Shown here one piece after another: positions 18,225-27,147 of a stretch of 64,000 nucleotides of DNA (the stretch's first letter is position 1; every line of letters begins with the position of its first letter). The stretch is from the NCBI GenBank assembly GCA_965370415.1, contig CBDUTJ010000002.1, forward strand, positions 56,166 through 120,165, read 5' to 3'. The notes under the pieces were generated by a model. The model was not told the DNA's origin, searched no databases, and saw only the letters and a program-made list of their open reading frames with translations. Source of the stretch: JACNIV01 sp965370415 (GTDB lineage: Bacteria > Cloacimonadota > Cloacimonadia > Cloacimonadales > TCS61). A program made the translations under genes and the position numbers.

Positions 18225-19241
18225 ATGATCAAGAAAATAATTTTGATAACCTGTTTGATCATCTCATCGGTCTATGCATTTGCCGACAGGTATGCAGGTG
18301 ATTTCATGGTGATAGGAGCAGGTGTTCGTTCTTCCGGAATGGGAGGAGCGTTTTCTGCCATTGCAGATGATGGTTCTGCAATATATTGGAATGCATCGGG
18401 AATAGCACAAATGAGAAAATCGGAAATTGGTGTGATGAGAGCATTTTTATACAAAGATCTGGCAACTTATGACAACTTTACATATTGCCAGCCACTGCCA
18501 AATGAAGTTACTATCGGTTTCAATTGGACTCGACTTTCTATCGATGATATTCCCGTTTTCCTGGAAGAGCACCTGGTTTATAATGTAGATTACCGCTCAT
18601 CTTATCACGAATATAATCTATCGGCAATTCCGGATGGAAAAATATCCAGTACAGACGATCTTTATCAATTTGCTTTTGCCAAACATGCGCAATATAATTT
18701 GAATCTGGGTTGGCTCTTTTTCGAGATCCCTTTTGATATCTACCTGGGTGGTAACATCAAATATATTAAAAGAAAAATTGATACAAGTATTGGAAATGGA
18801 ACAGGTTTTGATTTTTCCTTTATTTCCAGAACAAAACTTTCTGTACTTTTCGAACAGGATTGGCTGGGAGATTTTTCCTTTGGGGTTAACTTCCAGGATG
18901 TAGGTGGTACTTCCATTACCTGGAATGTAGAAGATGATAATTCAGATCATACTGACGAGGTTATGATGAACAGCAAGCTGGGAATGGCTTTTCACCAACC
19001 GTTGGATTTCATAAATTCTTCATTCGTGCTCTCAAGAGATATTGATTATATTTATGATATTATATATCATTATGGATTTGAATATAGTTACAAAGAACTG
19101 CTTGGTTTCAGGTTGGGATATAACGATACAGATTTTTCTACCGGACTTAGTTTGAAACTATACGATTTTACTTTAGATTATGCATTCATCACCAGTGTGC
19201 TTGCCAATACAAATCGTATTGGATTAAGATTTAATTTCTAA
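18225..19241 (+). CDS. porV: PorV/PorQ family outer-membrane beta-barrel protein
   Basis: A signal peptide of about 20 residues is followed by the family N-terminus (GDFMVIGAGVRSSGMGGA, IADDGSAIYWNASGIAQ), a FadL-like fold with an inward N-terminal plug. The rest alternates amphipathic strands and ends with aromatic RIGLRFNF, a typical barrel C-terminus. PorV is the outer-membrane shuttle and anchor that carries T9SS cargo from the translocon to the PorU sortase. Position directly after the C25 peptidase supports this role. Length 338 residues fits the family. A PorQ-type or unrelated UPF0164 role remains possible. Confidence 0.85.
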   Translation: MIKKIILITCLIISSVYAFADRYAGDFMVIGAGVRSSGMGGAFSAIADDGSAIYWNASGIAQMRKSEIGVMRAFLYKDLATYDNFTYCQPLPNEVTIGFNWTRLSIDDIPVFLEEHLVYNVDYRSSYHEYNLSAIPDGKISSTDDLYQFAFAKHAQYNLNLGWLFFEIPFDIYLGGNIKYIKRKIDTSIGNGTGFDFSFISRTKLSVLFEQDWLGDFSFGVNFQDVGGTSITWNVEDDNSDHTDEVMMNSKLGMAFHQPLDFINSSFVLSRDIDYIYDIIYHYGFEYSYKELLGFRLGYNDTDFSTGLSLKLYDFTLDYAFITSVLANTNRIGLRFNF

Positions 19242-19252
19242 GCGAGGAAATT

Positions 19253-20056
19253 ATGAAAAAGATATTTTTACTACCGATAATTGTGATCTTACTTATGAGT
19301 TGTACAGGAAAAGAAAGTCTGGGTGTGGATTCTACTCCTCCCGAACCTCCGGAATTAATACCTCACCTGGGTGATACAGGCGATGATGGTGATGAGTTTA
19401 TATTTGGAGCAAATTATTACAATACGAATGATCCGGAGCTTGAAAATAACGGTATCGATGCTGTTCCCGGAGGTAACCAGATGCAGATCCAATGGCTCAA
19501 TATTACAGATTCCGATATCGATTACCTGGAAATTTTCAGATTCAGTGCAACAGATTATTTTAATGATAGTTTGCATTTTATTGAAAAAATAGATTCGGTT
19601 GATTACGATAATCAATCTATCTATCAGGATGTGACTGCACCTGTAGATTATAATCTATTCTACTTTATAAAAGCAGTAGATGAAGCTGGTAATTCCACAC
19701 CTTCCGATACTGTGGGATATAAACTGATACATAAACCTTCTCTTATACAACCCTCATATGGTGAATCTTTCCCAAATGTTTATAATATAACGTTCAAATG
19801 GTTTGGCGATACCGGTTTATTGTATCGTTTACTAGTTTTTGATATAGACCGGAACCCTCTCTGGCAATGGACGCCACTTGATTTCGACTCGCTTGAAACA
19901 CAATATCTGGGACCTGCAATCATTCCACCGGATACTTTAATCTGGCGTGTGGATGTATTCGGGCAATCCGGGGTTCTACATACAATCGAAGGAAATGATT
20001 ATTACATCGATTCAGGAGCAGAATCAGAGGAAAGATATATATATATTACTGAATAA
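19253..20056 (+). CDS. Fibronectin-III-like lipoprotein
   Basis: A lipobox (ILLMSC, Cys17) ends a short signal peptide. The mature part has an FN3-like strand pattern (QMQIQWLNITDSDIDYLEIFR, FYFIKAVDEAGNSTPSD) followed by a second beta domain with FKWFGDTGLLYRLLVFD and LIWRVDVFG. No catalytic motif. It follows porV by 11 bp with its own ribosome site (gaggaaatt), so it is probably co-transcribed with the PorU/PorV pair and may act at the outer membrane. I do not recognise a named family. Confidence 0.75.
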   Translation: MKKIFLLPIIVILLMSCTGKESLGVDSTPPEPPELIPHLGDTGDDGDEFIFGANYYNTNDPELENNGIDAVPGGNQMQIQWLNITDSDIDYLEIFRFSATDYFNDSLHFIEKIDSVDYDNQSIYQDVTAPVDYNLFYFIKAVDEAGNSTPSDTVGYKLIHKPSLIQPSYGESFPNVYNITFKWFGDTGLLYRLLVFDIDRNPLWQWTPLDFDSLETQYLGPAIIPPDTLIWRVDVFGQSGVLHTIEGNDYYIDSGAESEERYIYITE

Positions 20057-20112
20057 GGAATTCCTTGACTCAGTAATATCAAATAAATATTTGGAAAATT
20101 CAAGGAGCATAA

Positions 20113-20598
20113 ATGAAAAAAATAATACTATTACTAATTTTTCTAATGTTCTCTTCGATTATGTTAGCTCAGATCGAAGGAGTAACTTCCGCTTATAATC
20201 CGGCATCTATATATCTTTATTCTGGTACTCTGGCTGGTACAGAGCAGTTGAAAATAAAGACTTATATCTGGGGTCAGGTAAAAAAACCAGGACTATATAT
20301 TGTACCCGATAATACAGATCTTCTTACACTTATATCTTCTGCCGGAGGACCTACAGAGAACGCCAAGCTTTCTAAAATAAGAATTATTCGAACAACAGAA
20401 GAGGGTGATAAGGTTATCTGGGTAAATATGAAAAAATATTTAGAAACAGGGGATCCCGAATTGATTCCAGTCTTAAAACCAGGTGATACCGTTGTTGTAT
20501 CCGGTTCTACTTATTACGCTTTTACAAAAGCGGTGGACTGGTTAGCACAAATTGCTATTATTTTAAGTGTGTATGTAGCAATATCAAATATTAACTGA
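20113..20598 (+). CDS. Small exported SLBB-domain protein
   Basis: 161 residues: signal peptide (1-19), one SLBB/beta-grasp domain (YIWGQVKKPGLYIVPDNTDL, ISSAGGPTENAKLSKIRIIR) and a hydrophobic C-terminal segment (WLAQIAIILSVYVAISNI) that could be a membrane anchor. SLBB domains occur in Wza-type polysaccharide export proteins, but the poly-export domain that normally precedes them is missing, so this is a reduced form. It lies 10 bp before a Wzc-like BY-kinase, supporting a role in exopolysaccharide export. Confidence 0.8.
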   Translation: MKKIILLLIFLMFSSIMLAQIEGVTSAYNPASIYLYSGTLAGTEQLKIKTYIWGQVKKPGLYIVPDNTDLLTLISSAGGPTENAKLSKIRIIRTTEEGDKVIWVNMKKYLETGDPELIPVLKPGDTVVVSGSTYYAFTKAVDWLAQIAIILSVYVAISNIN

Positions 20599-20608
20599 TC
20601 GAGGAATT

Positions 20609-22891
20609 ATGCAGAGTCAATTTAATCAATTTAACGAAAATGTAGAAGAACAGGAAATTCAATTAAAAGATTATATAAACATAATAATTCGTTACAAATG
20701 GCTGGTTGCTTTTATCTTCCTGGCTGTATTCATAGCTTTCAGCATTTACACTGCAAAAGCATCCAGAATTTACAAAGCCACTTCAAAAGTACTTTTGGAA
20801 GACAGGATGGCAAGTGATCTTCTTTTTTCCTCATTCAGCAACAAAGCCTCATCAATAAATAACAATATTCAAATATTAACAAGTTATCCGGTAATGAAAA
20901 TCGCTTATCAGATACTGAGAAAGAAACCCAATTTTACTTCTCTACCTATCAGTAAAATTGAAAGTAATCCGGAGGGTTATCTAAAAGAAGGGTTGTCTAT
21001 TGATACGGAACGCGAAACCGATATATTGATCATCAATTTTGAATCTACCAGCCCCCTGGAAGCAAAAGAAGTAGCCAATGCAGCTGCTTACGCTCTTATC
21101 CAGCAAGATACGGATTATGCTCGTATCGAGTTCAGGAATACTCGAGAATTCCTGGCAAATCAGTTGGAAGAAAATGATCGCCGGCTGCGTAATTCGGAAG
21201 AAGAATTGCGAACATATAAGATCGAGCATGGTATTTCAATGCTCTCGGAAGAAACCCAGGAACTAATTAAACAATCTTCAGAGCTTTCTGCCATGCTTTC
21301 CGCAGCAGAAACAGAACTGGAAGTAGCAAATAAGCACCTAAAATTCCTGCAAGGTGAACTCTGCGTTCAAGATACATTACTTTCCGATATTAATTTCGTT
21401 CTCTCTTCACCACTTCTGGATCAATTGAAAAAAGAGATCGTAGAAAATCAAACACAATATGTGAATTTCCTTACCAGATCAGATTACTCTCCAGATCATC
21501 CTGAACTGAAATCTTTGAATAAGTCCATTGAAAGCGCCAAAGTAAGATTGAATGAAGAGATACAGAAGATCATCTCGGTCAAGTCCGGTTCTTCAGATCC
21601 CCTGATCTATCGTTCCAATCTTATTGAACAAATTTCCACAGCTCAGATCGATCAGAATTTAAAAGAGTCAAAAGTGGTAAGTCTGCAAAAAGCTGTTGAA
21701 AATTATAACAGGAAAATGTCTATACTTCCTGATACAGAGGTTGAACTTGCCCGTTTGGAACGTAGTTATCTGATCAATGAAAAAATATACACTATGCTTA
21801 TCGAAAAATTTGAAGATGCAAAGATCGCTGAAAGATCGAAAATAGGTAATGTTCGCATTGTAGAAGAAGCACGAGTACCTGTAAAACCCATTAAGCCAAA
21901 TAAGAAAATGAACCTGATGATCTCAATTGTTCTTGGTCTTGGATTAGGTATTGGAGCGGCATTATTGCTTCATTCTCTGGATTCTAAGATAAGAACTTTC
22001 GATGATGTGAAAAAGAACGTAGCCTTACCACTTCTTGGCACTATTCCATATATTCATATCTATGATTCCGATCTCGATCAAATCGAGAATATGATACGCA
22101 GAAGTAAAGATAAAGAGAAGGAAGAATTACTTACATTAAAACATCACATGGAAACAAAACTGATTACGGATTATTCACCAAAATCATCTGCTGCTGAAGC
22201 TTTTAGAATATTGAGAACTAACATAATAGCCAGGAAGAAAAACACCGATTCATTATCAATCCTGATAACAAGTTCCGGACCAAGAGAAGGTAAATCTACA
22301 ATTCATGCCAACCTTGCAACTGCTCTGGCTCAAATGGATGCAAAAGTCATTCTTGTGGATGTTGATCTCAGACGTCCTATGGTTCACACAATATTCGATT
22401 TCGAAAAGGAAAATGGCATCAGTGATTTCCTGATTGATAAATCCAGCAATATTGAAAATCTCATTAAAAAGACCCCTGTTCATAACCTTGATATAATTTC
22501 CAGTGGCTATATACCACCAAATCCATCTGAACTTCTTGCTTCTCCCAGAATGGATGAATTGCTTGTACTGCTTAAAAAAAGCTATGATTATGTATTATTG
22601 GATTCACCACCTGTAATTGCTGTTACAGATTCCATGGTAATGGCAAGGAAAGTGGATCTGTTAACTCTGGTTGTGCGTATTAATAGCGCTGATAAAAATG
22701 TGATAAGAAGAGCAAAGGAACTATTGGATAATATTGATGTTAAAATAGCTGGAGCAATCATAAACGGAATTAATCCACATAAATACTATAGCAGTTACGA
22801 ATATAATTACTACTATTATTACTATTATGGAAAAGAAGAAGATAAAAAGGCTTCAGCGAAGTTCTTCCGCAAAAATAAACCTGTTTCTTGA
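20609..22891 (+). CDS. Wzc-like chain-length determinant and bacterial tyrosine kinase
   Basis: Full-length BY-kinase of 760 residues. N-terminal Wzz domain with a transmembrane helix near 28-48 (WLVAFIFLAVFIAFSIYTA). A long periplasmic coiled coil (about 165-420) follows, then the GNVRIVEEARVPVKP motif and a second membrane helix (LMISIVLGLGLGIGAALLL). The cytoplasmic kinase has Walker A SGPREGKST (Lys562), Walker A' VDVDLRRP and Walker B YVLLDSPPV. The C-terminal tyrosine cluster (YEYNYYYYYYYG) is the expected autophosphorylation site. It controls polysaccharide polymerisation and export at the inner membrane. No flippase or polymerase gene is nearby. The last 65 bp overlap ispE. Confidence 0.95.
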   Translation: MQSQFNQFNENVEEQEIQLKDYINIIIRYKWLVAFIFLAVFIAFSIYTAKASRIYKATSKVLLEDRMASDLLFSSFSNKASSINNNIQILTSYPVMKIAYQILRKKPNFTSLPISKIESNPEGYLKEGLSIDTERETDILIINFESTSPLEAKEVANAAAYALIQQDTDYARIEFRNTREFLANQLEENDRRLRNSEEELRTYKIEHGISMLSEETQELIKQSSELSAMLSAAETELEVANKHLKFLQGELCVQDTLLSDINFVLSSPLLDQLKKEIVENQTQYVNFLTRSDYSPDHPELKSLNKSIESAKVRLNEEIQKIISVKSGSSDPLIYRSNLIEQISTAQIDQNLKESKVVSLQKAVENYNRKMSILPDTEVELARLERSYLINEKIYTMLIEKFEDAKIAERSKIGNVRIVEEARVPVKPIKPNKKMNLMISIVLGLGLGIGAALLLHSLDSKIRTFDDVKKNVALPLLGTIPYIHIYDSDLDQIENMIRRSKDKEKEELLTLKHHMETKLITDYSPKSSAAEAFRILRTNIIARKKNTDSLSILITSSGPREGKSTIHANLATALAQMDAKVILVDVDLRRPMVHTIFDFEKENGISDFLIDKSSNIENLIKKTPVHNLDIISSGYIPPNPSELLASPRMDELLVLLKKSYDYVLLDSPPVIAVTDSMVMARKVDLLTLVVRINSADKNVIRRAKELLDNIDVKIAGAIINGINPHKYYSSYEYNYYYYYYYGKEEDKKASAKFFRKNKPVS

Positions 22892-23678
22892 TGTTCTTGG
22901 AAGACGTGGTGACGGTTACCATAATATAAGGACAATCTTCTCTGAAATAGAGCTTTACGACAATTTAAATTTTATTTTGACAAAAAATAGTCCCATTAGG
23001 ATTTTGACAGGCACAGACTTTATAAGTATAGAAGAAAATATTATTTATAGAGTTGCGGTCTTTATAAAAGATAAATATAAAGTGGAAGATGGAGTAGATA
23101 TAGAGCTTGAAAAGAACATACCAATTGCAGCTGGATTGGGAGGTGGTAGTAGTAATGCTGCTTTCACCATTTCAGCACTCTCGGAACTATGGAATTTGAA
23201 TTTAAGTGATTCGGAAATGCACAACATTGCCAGAAATTTGGGAAGTGATATTAATTTTTTTCTAAAAGGTGGATGTGCTCTGGGTGAGGGACGAGGTGAT
23301 AAGATAATCCCACTCGAACAAATAAATATTGATAATATTTTTCTGGTTAATCCTGGCTTTAGAATTTCCAGCAAAGAAGCCTATCAAGCAGTGCATATTT
23401 CTAATGAAAATACACAATGGCAAAAATTGATATCAACTCATGATGCTTCCTACTGCTACAATAAACTCGAAGAAGGCATCTGCAGGAAATATCCTGAAAT
23501 TAAATTCATAATAGAACATTTAGAAAATAATGGAGCAAAGAAAGCAATGCTGTCGGGTAGCGGTGCAACTATCATTGGCTTCTGTCCCGATAAAAAGATA
23601 GCAGATAATTTTACAAAATACTATTCCAAAAAAAGATATTGGAATTGCATTACAAAAACAAAAAGGAGTACAAAATGA
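22827..23678 (+). CDS. ispE: 4-diphosphocytidyl-2-C-methyl-D-erythritol kinase
   Basis: GHMP kinase of the MEP isoprenoid pathway. Signatures: AKINLFLDVLGRRGDGYHN near the N-terminus, the ATP-binding PIAAGLGGGSSNAA, GSDINFFLKGGCALGEGRG, and SGSGATIIGF. 283 residues is normal. The only start that leaves the conserved N-terminus intact is ATG 22827, inside the BY-kinase gene, giving a 65-bp overlap in a different frame. The tail of the kinase and the head of IspE therefore share DNA. It heads a block in the order ispE-spoVG-prs-rplY-pth, reminiscent of Firmicutes. Confidence 0.95.
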   Translation: MEKKKIKRLQRSSSAKINLFLDVLGRRGDGYHNIRTIFSEIELYDNLNFILTKNSPIRILTGTDFISIEENIIYRVAVFIKDKYKVEDGVDIELEKNIPIAAGLGGGSSNAAFTISALSELWNLNLSDSEMHNIARNLGSDINFFLKGGCALGEGRGDKIIPLEQINIDNIFLVNPGFRISSKEAYQAVHISNENTQWQKLISTHDASYCYNKLEEGICRKYPEIKFIIEHLENNGAKKAMLSGSGATIIGFCPDKKIADNFTKYYSKKRYWNCITKTKRSTK

Positions 23679-24109
23679 ACATTACTGATGTAAAAGTTTT
23701 CCTGAGAGAAAGCAACCAATTAAAGGCTTTTGTTAATATCGTCATTGATGACGCATTTATTATCAGAAACATCAAGGTTATCGAAGGTGAAAATGGTCTT
23801 TTCGTAGCCATGCCAAGCCGTCGAGTTAGTTCTGGTGAATATCGCGATATCGCTCATCCTATTAACACAGAAACCAGGAACATGGTAGAGCGCATTATCA
23901 TTGAAAAATACAAAGAAGTTTTACAAGATGCTTTATCTGCAGCTGAACACACTGAAGAAGAAAAGCCAGAGAAAAAGTCAGAGAAAAAGCCAGAGGAAAA
24001 ACTAGAGGAAAAACTAGAGGAAAAATTAGAAGAAAAATCAGAGGAAAAACCTGAAGAAAAACTTGAGGAAAAACCAGAAGAAGAGCTTGAGGAAAAACCA
24101 GCTGAATAA
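23675..24109 (+). CDS. spoVG: SpoVG-family protein with a long charged repeat tail
   Basis: Residues 1-90 match SpoVG, a small nucleic-acid-binding regulator (MNITDVKVFLRES, LKAFVNIVIDDAFIIRNIKV, MPSRRVSSGEYRDIAHPI). Start ATG 23675 has an aaaggag site and overlaps the ispE stop. After residue 93 comes a roughly 50-residue tail of EEKP/EEKL pentapeptide-like repeats, far longer and more regular than usual in this family. The tail is encoded by a DNA minisatellite and may vary in length between strains (inference). Confidence 0.93.
   Translation: MNITDVKVFLRESNQLKAFVNIVIDDAFIIRNIKVIEGENGLFVAMPSRRVSSGEYRDIAHPINTETRNMVERIIIEKYKEVLQDALSAAEHTEEEKPEKKSEKKPEEKLEEKLEEKLEEKSEEKPEEKLEEKPEEELEEKPAE
23958..24099 (+). 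repeat. Coding minisatellite in spoVG
   Basis: Tandem 12-15-bp units around gaggaaaaac, with silent and Pro/Ser/Leu-changing variants, encode the EEKP/EEKL/EEKS tail. The simple structure makes slippage and length change plausible. Confidence 0.75.
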
Positions 24110-24116
24110 TTAATCT

Positions 24117-25064
24117 ATGTTTTCTAGGCTTAAAATATTTACAGGCAACGCTAACATAGAATTAGCGAATGAAGTAGCAAAATATGCCGGCATCCCCCTG
24201 GGAGATGCTGACGTATTTAAGTTCTCCAACGATAATATTTTCGTTAAGATCAATGAAAATGTCCGCGGAGCCGACACATTTATCTTACAGCCTACTTGTT
24301 ATCCTGTGAACGATAACCTGATGGAGCTGTTGATTATGATAGATGCACTTAAAAGAGCATCTGCCCGAAATATAAATTGTGTTATTCCTTCATTCGGTTA
24401 TGCCAGATCCGATAAAAAAGATCAACCCAGAGTACCCATTACGGCAAAACTTGTAGCTGATTTGCTTACTACAGCTGGTGCTAGCCGGGTTATAGCAATG
24501 GATCTGCACTCAGATCAAATTCAGGGATTTTTCAATATTCCGGTGGACCATCTATATTCTACACCTATTTTTGTACGTTATCTCACAGCCAATCACGATC
24601 TGTCAGACGCTGTTGTGGTTTCACCCGATACCGGCGGAACCGCTAGAGCCAGAGCATTAGCAAAAAGATTGAATTGTTCTCTGGCGATCGGAGATAAACG
24701 CAGATTAGGGAATGATGACAAAGCAGAGGTCTTAAATATCATAGGTGATGTGGAAAACAAAACTGCCATCCTATACGATGATATTATCGATACAGGAGGT
24801 AGTTTAGCCAAAATGTCCAAAGCCCTGATGGATCGCGGAGCAAAAAAAGTTTATGCTGCTTGTGCGCATGGTGTTCTTTCTGGAAATGCCATTAAAAACC
24901 TGGAAGAATCTCCCATCGAGAAATTGTACATTACGAATTCTATTCCACTTTCACCGGAAAAGAAAAAATGTAAAAAGATTATCCAACTATCAATAGCTGA
25001 AATGCTGGCTATAGCTATAAAAAAGATTCATATCGAGGAATCTCTTAGTAACTTATTCAGATAA
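24117..25064 (+). CDS. prs: Ribose-phosphate pyrophosphokinase
   Basis: Makes PRPP from ribose 5-phosphate and ATP for nucleotide, His and Trp synthesis. Signatures: FTGNANIELANEVA, IPSFGYARSDKKDQPR, AMDLHSDQIQGFF (metal/ATP loop), the PRPP-binding loop ILYDDIIDTGGS and VVSPDTGGTARAR. 315 residues is the standard class I length. It follows spoVG by 7 bp, and rplY follows it, an order shared with Firmicutes. Confidence 0.97.
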   Translation: MFSRLKIFTGNANIELANEVAKYAGIPLGDADVFKFSNDNIFVKINENVRGADTFILQPTCYPVNDNLMELLIMIDALKRASARNINCVIPSFGYARSDKKDQPRVPITAKLVADLLTTAGASRVIAMDLHSDQIQGFFNIPVDHLYSTPIFVRYLTANHDLSDAVVVSPDTGGTARARALAKRLNCSLAIGDKRRLGNDDKAEVLNIIGDVENKTAILYDDIIDTGGSLAKMSKALMDRGAKKVYAACAHGVLSGNAIKNLEESPIEKLYITNSIPLSPEKKKCKKIIQLSIAEMLAIAIKKIHIEESLSNLFR

Positions 25065-25102
25065 AATACTTACCCACATAGTGGGATTTCAACGGAGGAA
25101 TA

Positions 25103-25771
25103 ATGAACGTAAAAGTCGAAGCGAAATTACGTGAAATAGGAAAAAAATCTGTCCTGAAAAATTACCGAAATAAAGATCTTATACCAGGAATTATCTATGG
25201 AGAAGGGAATGAAGGATTGAAAATACTCATTCCAAAAATTCAATTTCTTAAAGATTATAAAGGAACCATAGGAAAAGTTTCTTTCTTCAACATTCATGTT
25301 GATGGAAAGGAATTCAATACATTCATAAAAGAAAAGCAGATCCATCCTGTAAGCAGGGAATTTGTGCATATCGATTTTATGGAATTTCATAAAGGAAAAA
25401 AAATCACCCTTCAAATTCCTTTCAGATACATTGGAGAAGCTAAAGGTACTCAAGAAGGTGGTCTGGTGGAAATTCTTCACAGAGAATTAGAAATTTCTTG
25501 CCTACCAAAAGACATTCCCGAAGAAATCAGCATTGATGTTTCTGAACTTGAAATAGGTGATTCTATCCATTTTGCTGATATTACCATACCCGAAAATATC
25601 GAAACTAATATGTCAGAAATTACTACTCTTGTAGCTGTTCGTGCACCTAGAAAAGAAGAAGTTATAGAAGTAGAGGAAGAAGAGATAGAAGGTGAAGAAG
25701 CTGCAGAAGAAGGTGAAGAAACAAAAGAAGAAGCTACTGAAGAATCTTCTGATCAAGCTCCTGAAAAATGA
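25103..25771 (+). CDS. rplY: Ribosomal protein bL25 (Ctc form)
   Basis: Two-domain Ctc/TL5-type 5S-rRNA-binding protein. The N-terminal L25 domain (AKLREIGKKSVLKNYRNKD, IPGIIYGEG) runs to about residue 90. The C-terminal beta domain (QIPFRYIGEAKGTQEGG, LPKDIPEEISIDVS, ADITIPENI) reaches about 185. The final 38 residues are almost purely acidic. The ribosome site ggagga is well placed. Its stop overlaps the pth ATG. The acidic tail is known in this family but is long here. Confidence 0.95.
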   Translation: MNVKVEAKLREIGKKSVLKNYRNKDLIPGIIYGEGNEGLKILIPKIQFLKDYKGTIGKVSFFNIHVDGKEFNTFIKEKQIHPVSREFVHIDFMEFHKGKKITLQIPFRYIGEAKGTQEGGLVEILHRELEISCLPKDIPEEISIDVSELEIGDSIHFADITIPENIETNMSEITTLVAVRAPRKEEVIEVEEEEIEGEEAAEEGEETKEEATEESSDQAPEK

Positions 25772-26352
25772 AATTAGTTGTAGGACTTGGTAATCCTGGA
25801 GTAGAATATAAGTTCAACAGACATAATGCTGGATTTTTACTTCTGGATAAATATACTGCAAAAAGAGATATCAAATTTAAAAAGAAAATTAAATATGATA
25901 TCACAATTGCAGACGAGATAATTTTTATCAAGCCCAAAACTTATATGAATAGAAGTGGTAATGCTGTCACATCGATCATCACAAAACACCGTGTTGATAA
26001 CATCATGGTGATAGTAGATGATATTAATCTTCCACTGGGTGAAATTAGATTAAGAAAAGAGGGCGGTTACGGTGGTCACAACGGCTTGAAGTCCATCGGA
26101 GCTGCTTTGGGTACAGATAAATTTAATCGATTTCGCATTGGTGTTGGTGCTCCGGAAACAGGGGAACTCTCTGAATATGTTCTTTCCGATTTTTCTTCAC
26201 AGGAAGAGGAAATTCTGGATGTTGTATTTGAATTTTATGAGATATTGCTGGAAAATTATCTAAGTAATGATTTCGATAGTATGGTCGAAAAATATAGCAA
26301 ACTTAAAATATCCTATTCTGAGAAAATCAAAAATTCTCAGGATCAAAAATAG
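25768..26352 (+). CDS. pth: Peptidyl-tRNA hydrolase
   Basis: Releases tRNA from prematurely dissociated peptidyl-tRNA. Signatures: VGLGNPGVEYKFNRHNAGF with the catalytic His, KPKTYMNRSG, and DDINLPLGEIRLR followed by GGYGGHNGLKSI. 194 residues is normal. It starts inside the rplY stop (ATGA), so the two are translationally coupled. Confidence 0.97.
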   Translation: MKLVVGLGNPGVEYKFNRHNAGFLLLDKYTAKRDIKFKKKIKYDITIADEIIFIKPKTYMNRSGNAVTSIITKHRVDNIMVIVDDINLPLGEIRLRKEGGYGGHNGLKSIGAALGTDKFNRFRIGVGAPETGELSEYVLSDFSSQEEEILDVVFEFYEILLENYLSNDFDSMVEKYSKLKISYSEKIKNSQDQK

Positions 26353-26391
26353 CTGGTTTTACCGGCTGCATAAAAGACCAAAGGAGGAAAA

Positions 26392-26676
26392 ATGCTGAAA
26401 AAGTATGAAAGCATGATCATTATCGCGCCTACACTTACCGAAGAAGACTCTAAACAAGAACTTGAAAAGATCAATTCTTTTATTAAAAAGAATGGTGGCG
26501 AAGTACTCAATACCGATGATTTGGGAAAGAAGCGTCTTGCTTATAAGATTAATGATTTCAATGAAGGTTATTACTTCGTGAACTATTTCAATTTTGATAC
26601 TACTAAAGTATCCAAATTGGAAAGAATTTACAAACTTAATGAAAATGTCATACGCTACAATATTCAAACTAAATAG
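26392..26676 (+). CDS. rpsF: Ribosomal protein bS6
   Basis: 94-residue bS6 with KYESMIIIAPTL at the start, GKKRLAYKINDFNEGYY in the middle and NENVIRYNIQTK at the end, the classic ferredoxin-like fold that pairs with bS18 on the 30S platform. An aaaggagg ribosome site lies upstream. First gene of the conserved rpsF-ssb-rpsR-rplI group. Confidence 0.97.
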   Translation: MLKKYESMIIIAPTLTEEDSKQELEKINSFIKKNGGEVLNTDDLGKKRLAYKINDFNEGYYFVNYFNFDTTKVSKLERIYKLNENVIRYNIQTK

Positions 26677-26691
26677 AACAGGAGAGATATA

Positions 26692-27126
26692 ATGGCAAGT
26701 GAATTAAGATTTCCCAAGATCAATACAATTATTATTAGCGGCAGGCTTACTCGTGACGTAGATTTACGATATCTGCCAAATGGCACACCAGTAGCAAAAT
26801 TGCCTATTGCCTTCGATAGAAGTTATCAAAAAGATGGTGAGTGGCAACAGGAAACCAGTTATATTGACATAGTTGTCTGGAGCAAGCGTGGTGAACAATG
26901 TGCAGAATATTTACATAAGGGTAGTCCTGTTCTTTTAGAAGGATATCTCAAAACACGTTCCTATGTAGACAATAATAATCAAAATCGAAAAATCACCGAG
27001 ATCATTGCCCAGAGAATATCTTTCCTAGAAAAATCTGATCTCAGTACAGAAAAAATTGAAGAACCTTCAAACACCGAAACAAAAGCACCGGCAGCAAATG
27101 TAACAGATGACGATGTTCCATTTTAA
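26692..27126 (+). CDS. ssb: Single-stranded DNA-binding protein
   Basis: OB-fold SSB of 144 residues (NTIIISGRLTRDVDLRYLP, VAKLPIAFDR, YIDIVVWSKRGEQCAEYLHKG, LLEGYLKTR). A short flexible tail ends in DDDVPF, the acidic tip that binds partner proteins. Lies between rpsF and rpsR as in many bacteria, with its own aggaga site. Confidence 0.97.
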   Translation: MASELRFPKINTIIISGRLTRDVDLRYLPNGTPVAKLPIAFDRSYQKDGEWQQETSYIDIVVWSKRGEQCAEYLHKGSPVLLEGYLKTRSYVDNNNQNRKITEIIAQRISFLEKSDLSTEKIEEPSNTETKAPAANVTDDDVPF

Positions 27127-27147
27127 AGAATTCATAGGAGAAAAATA

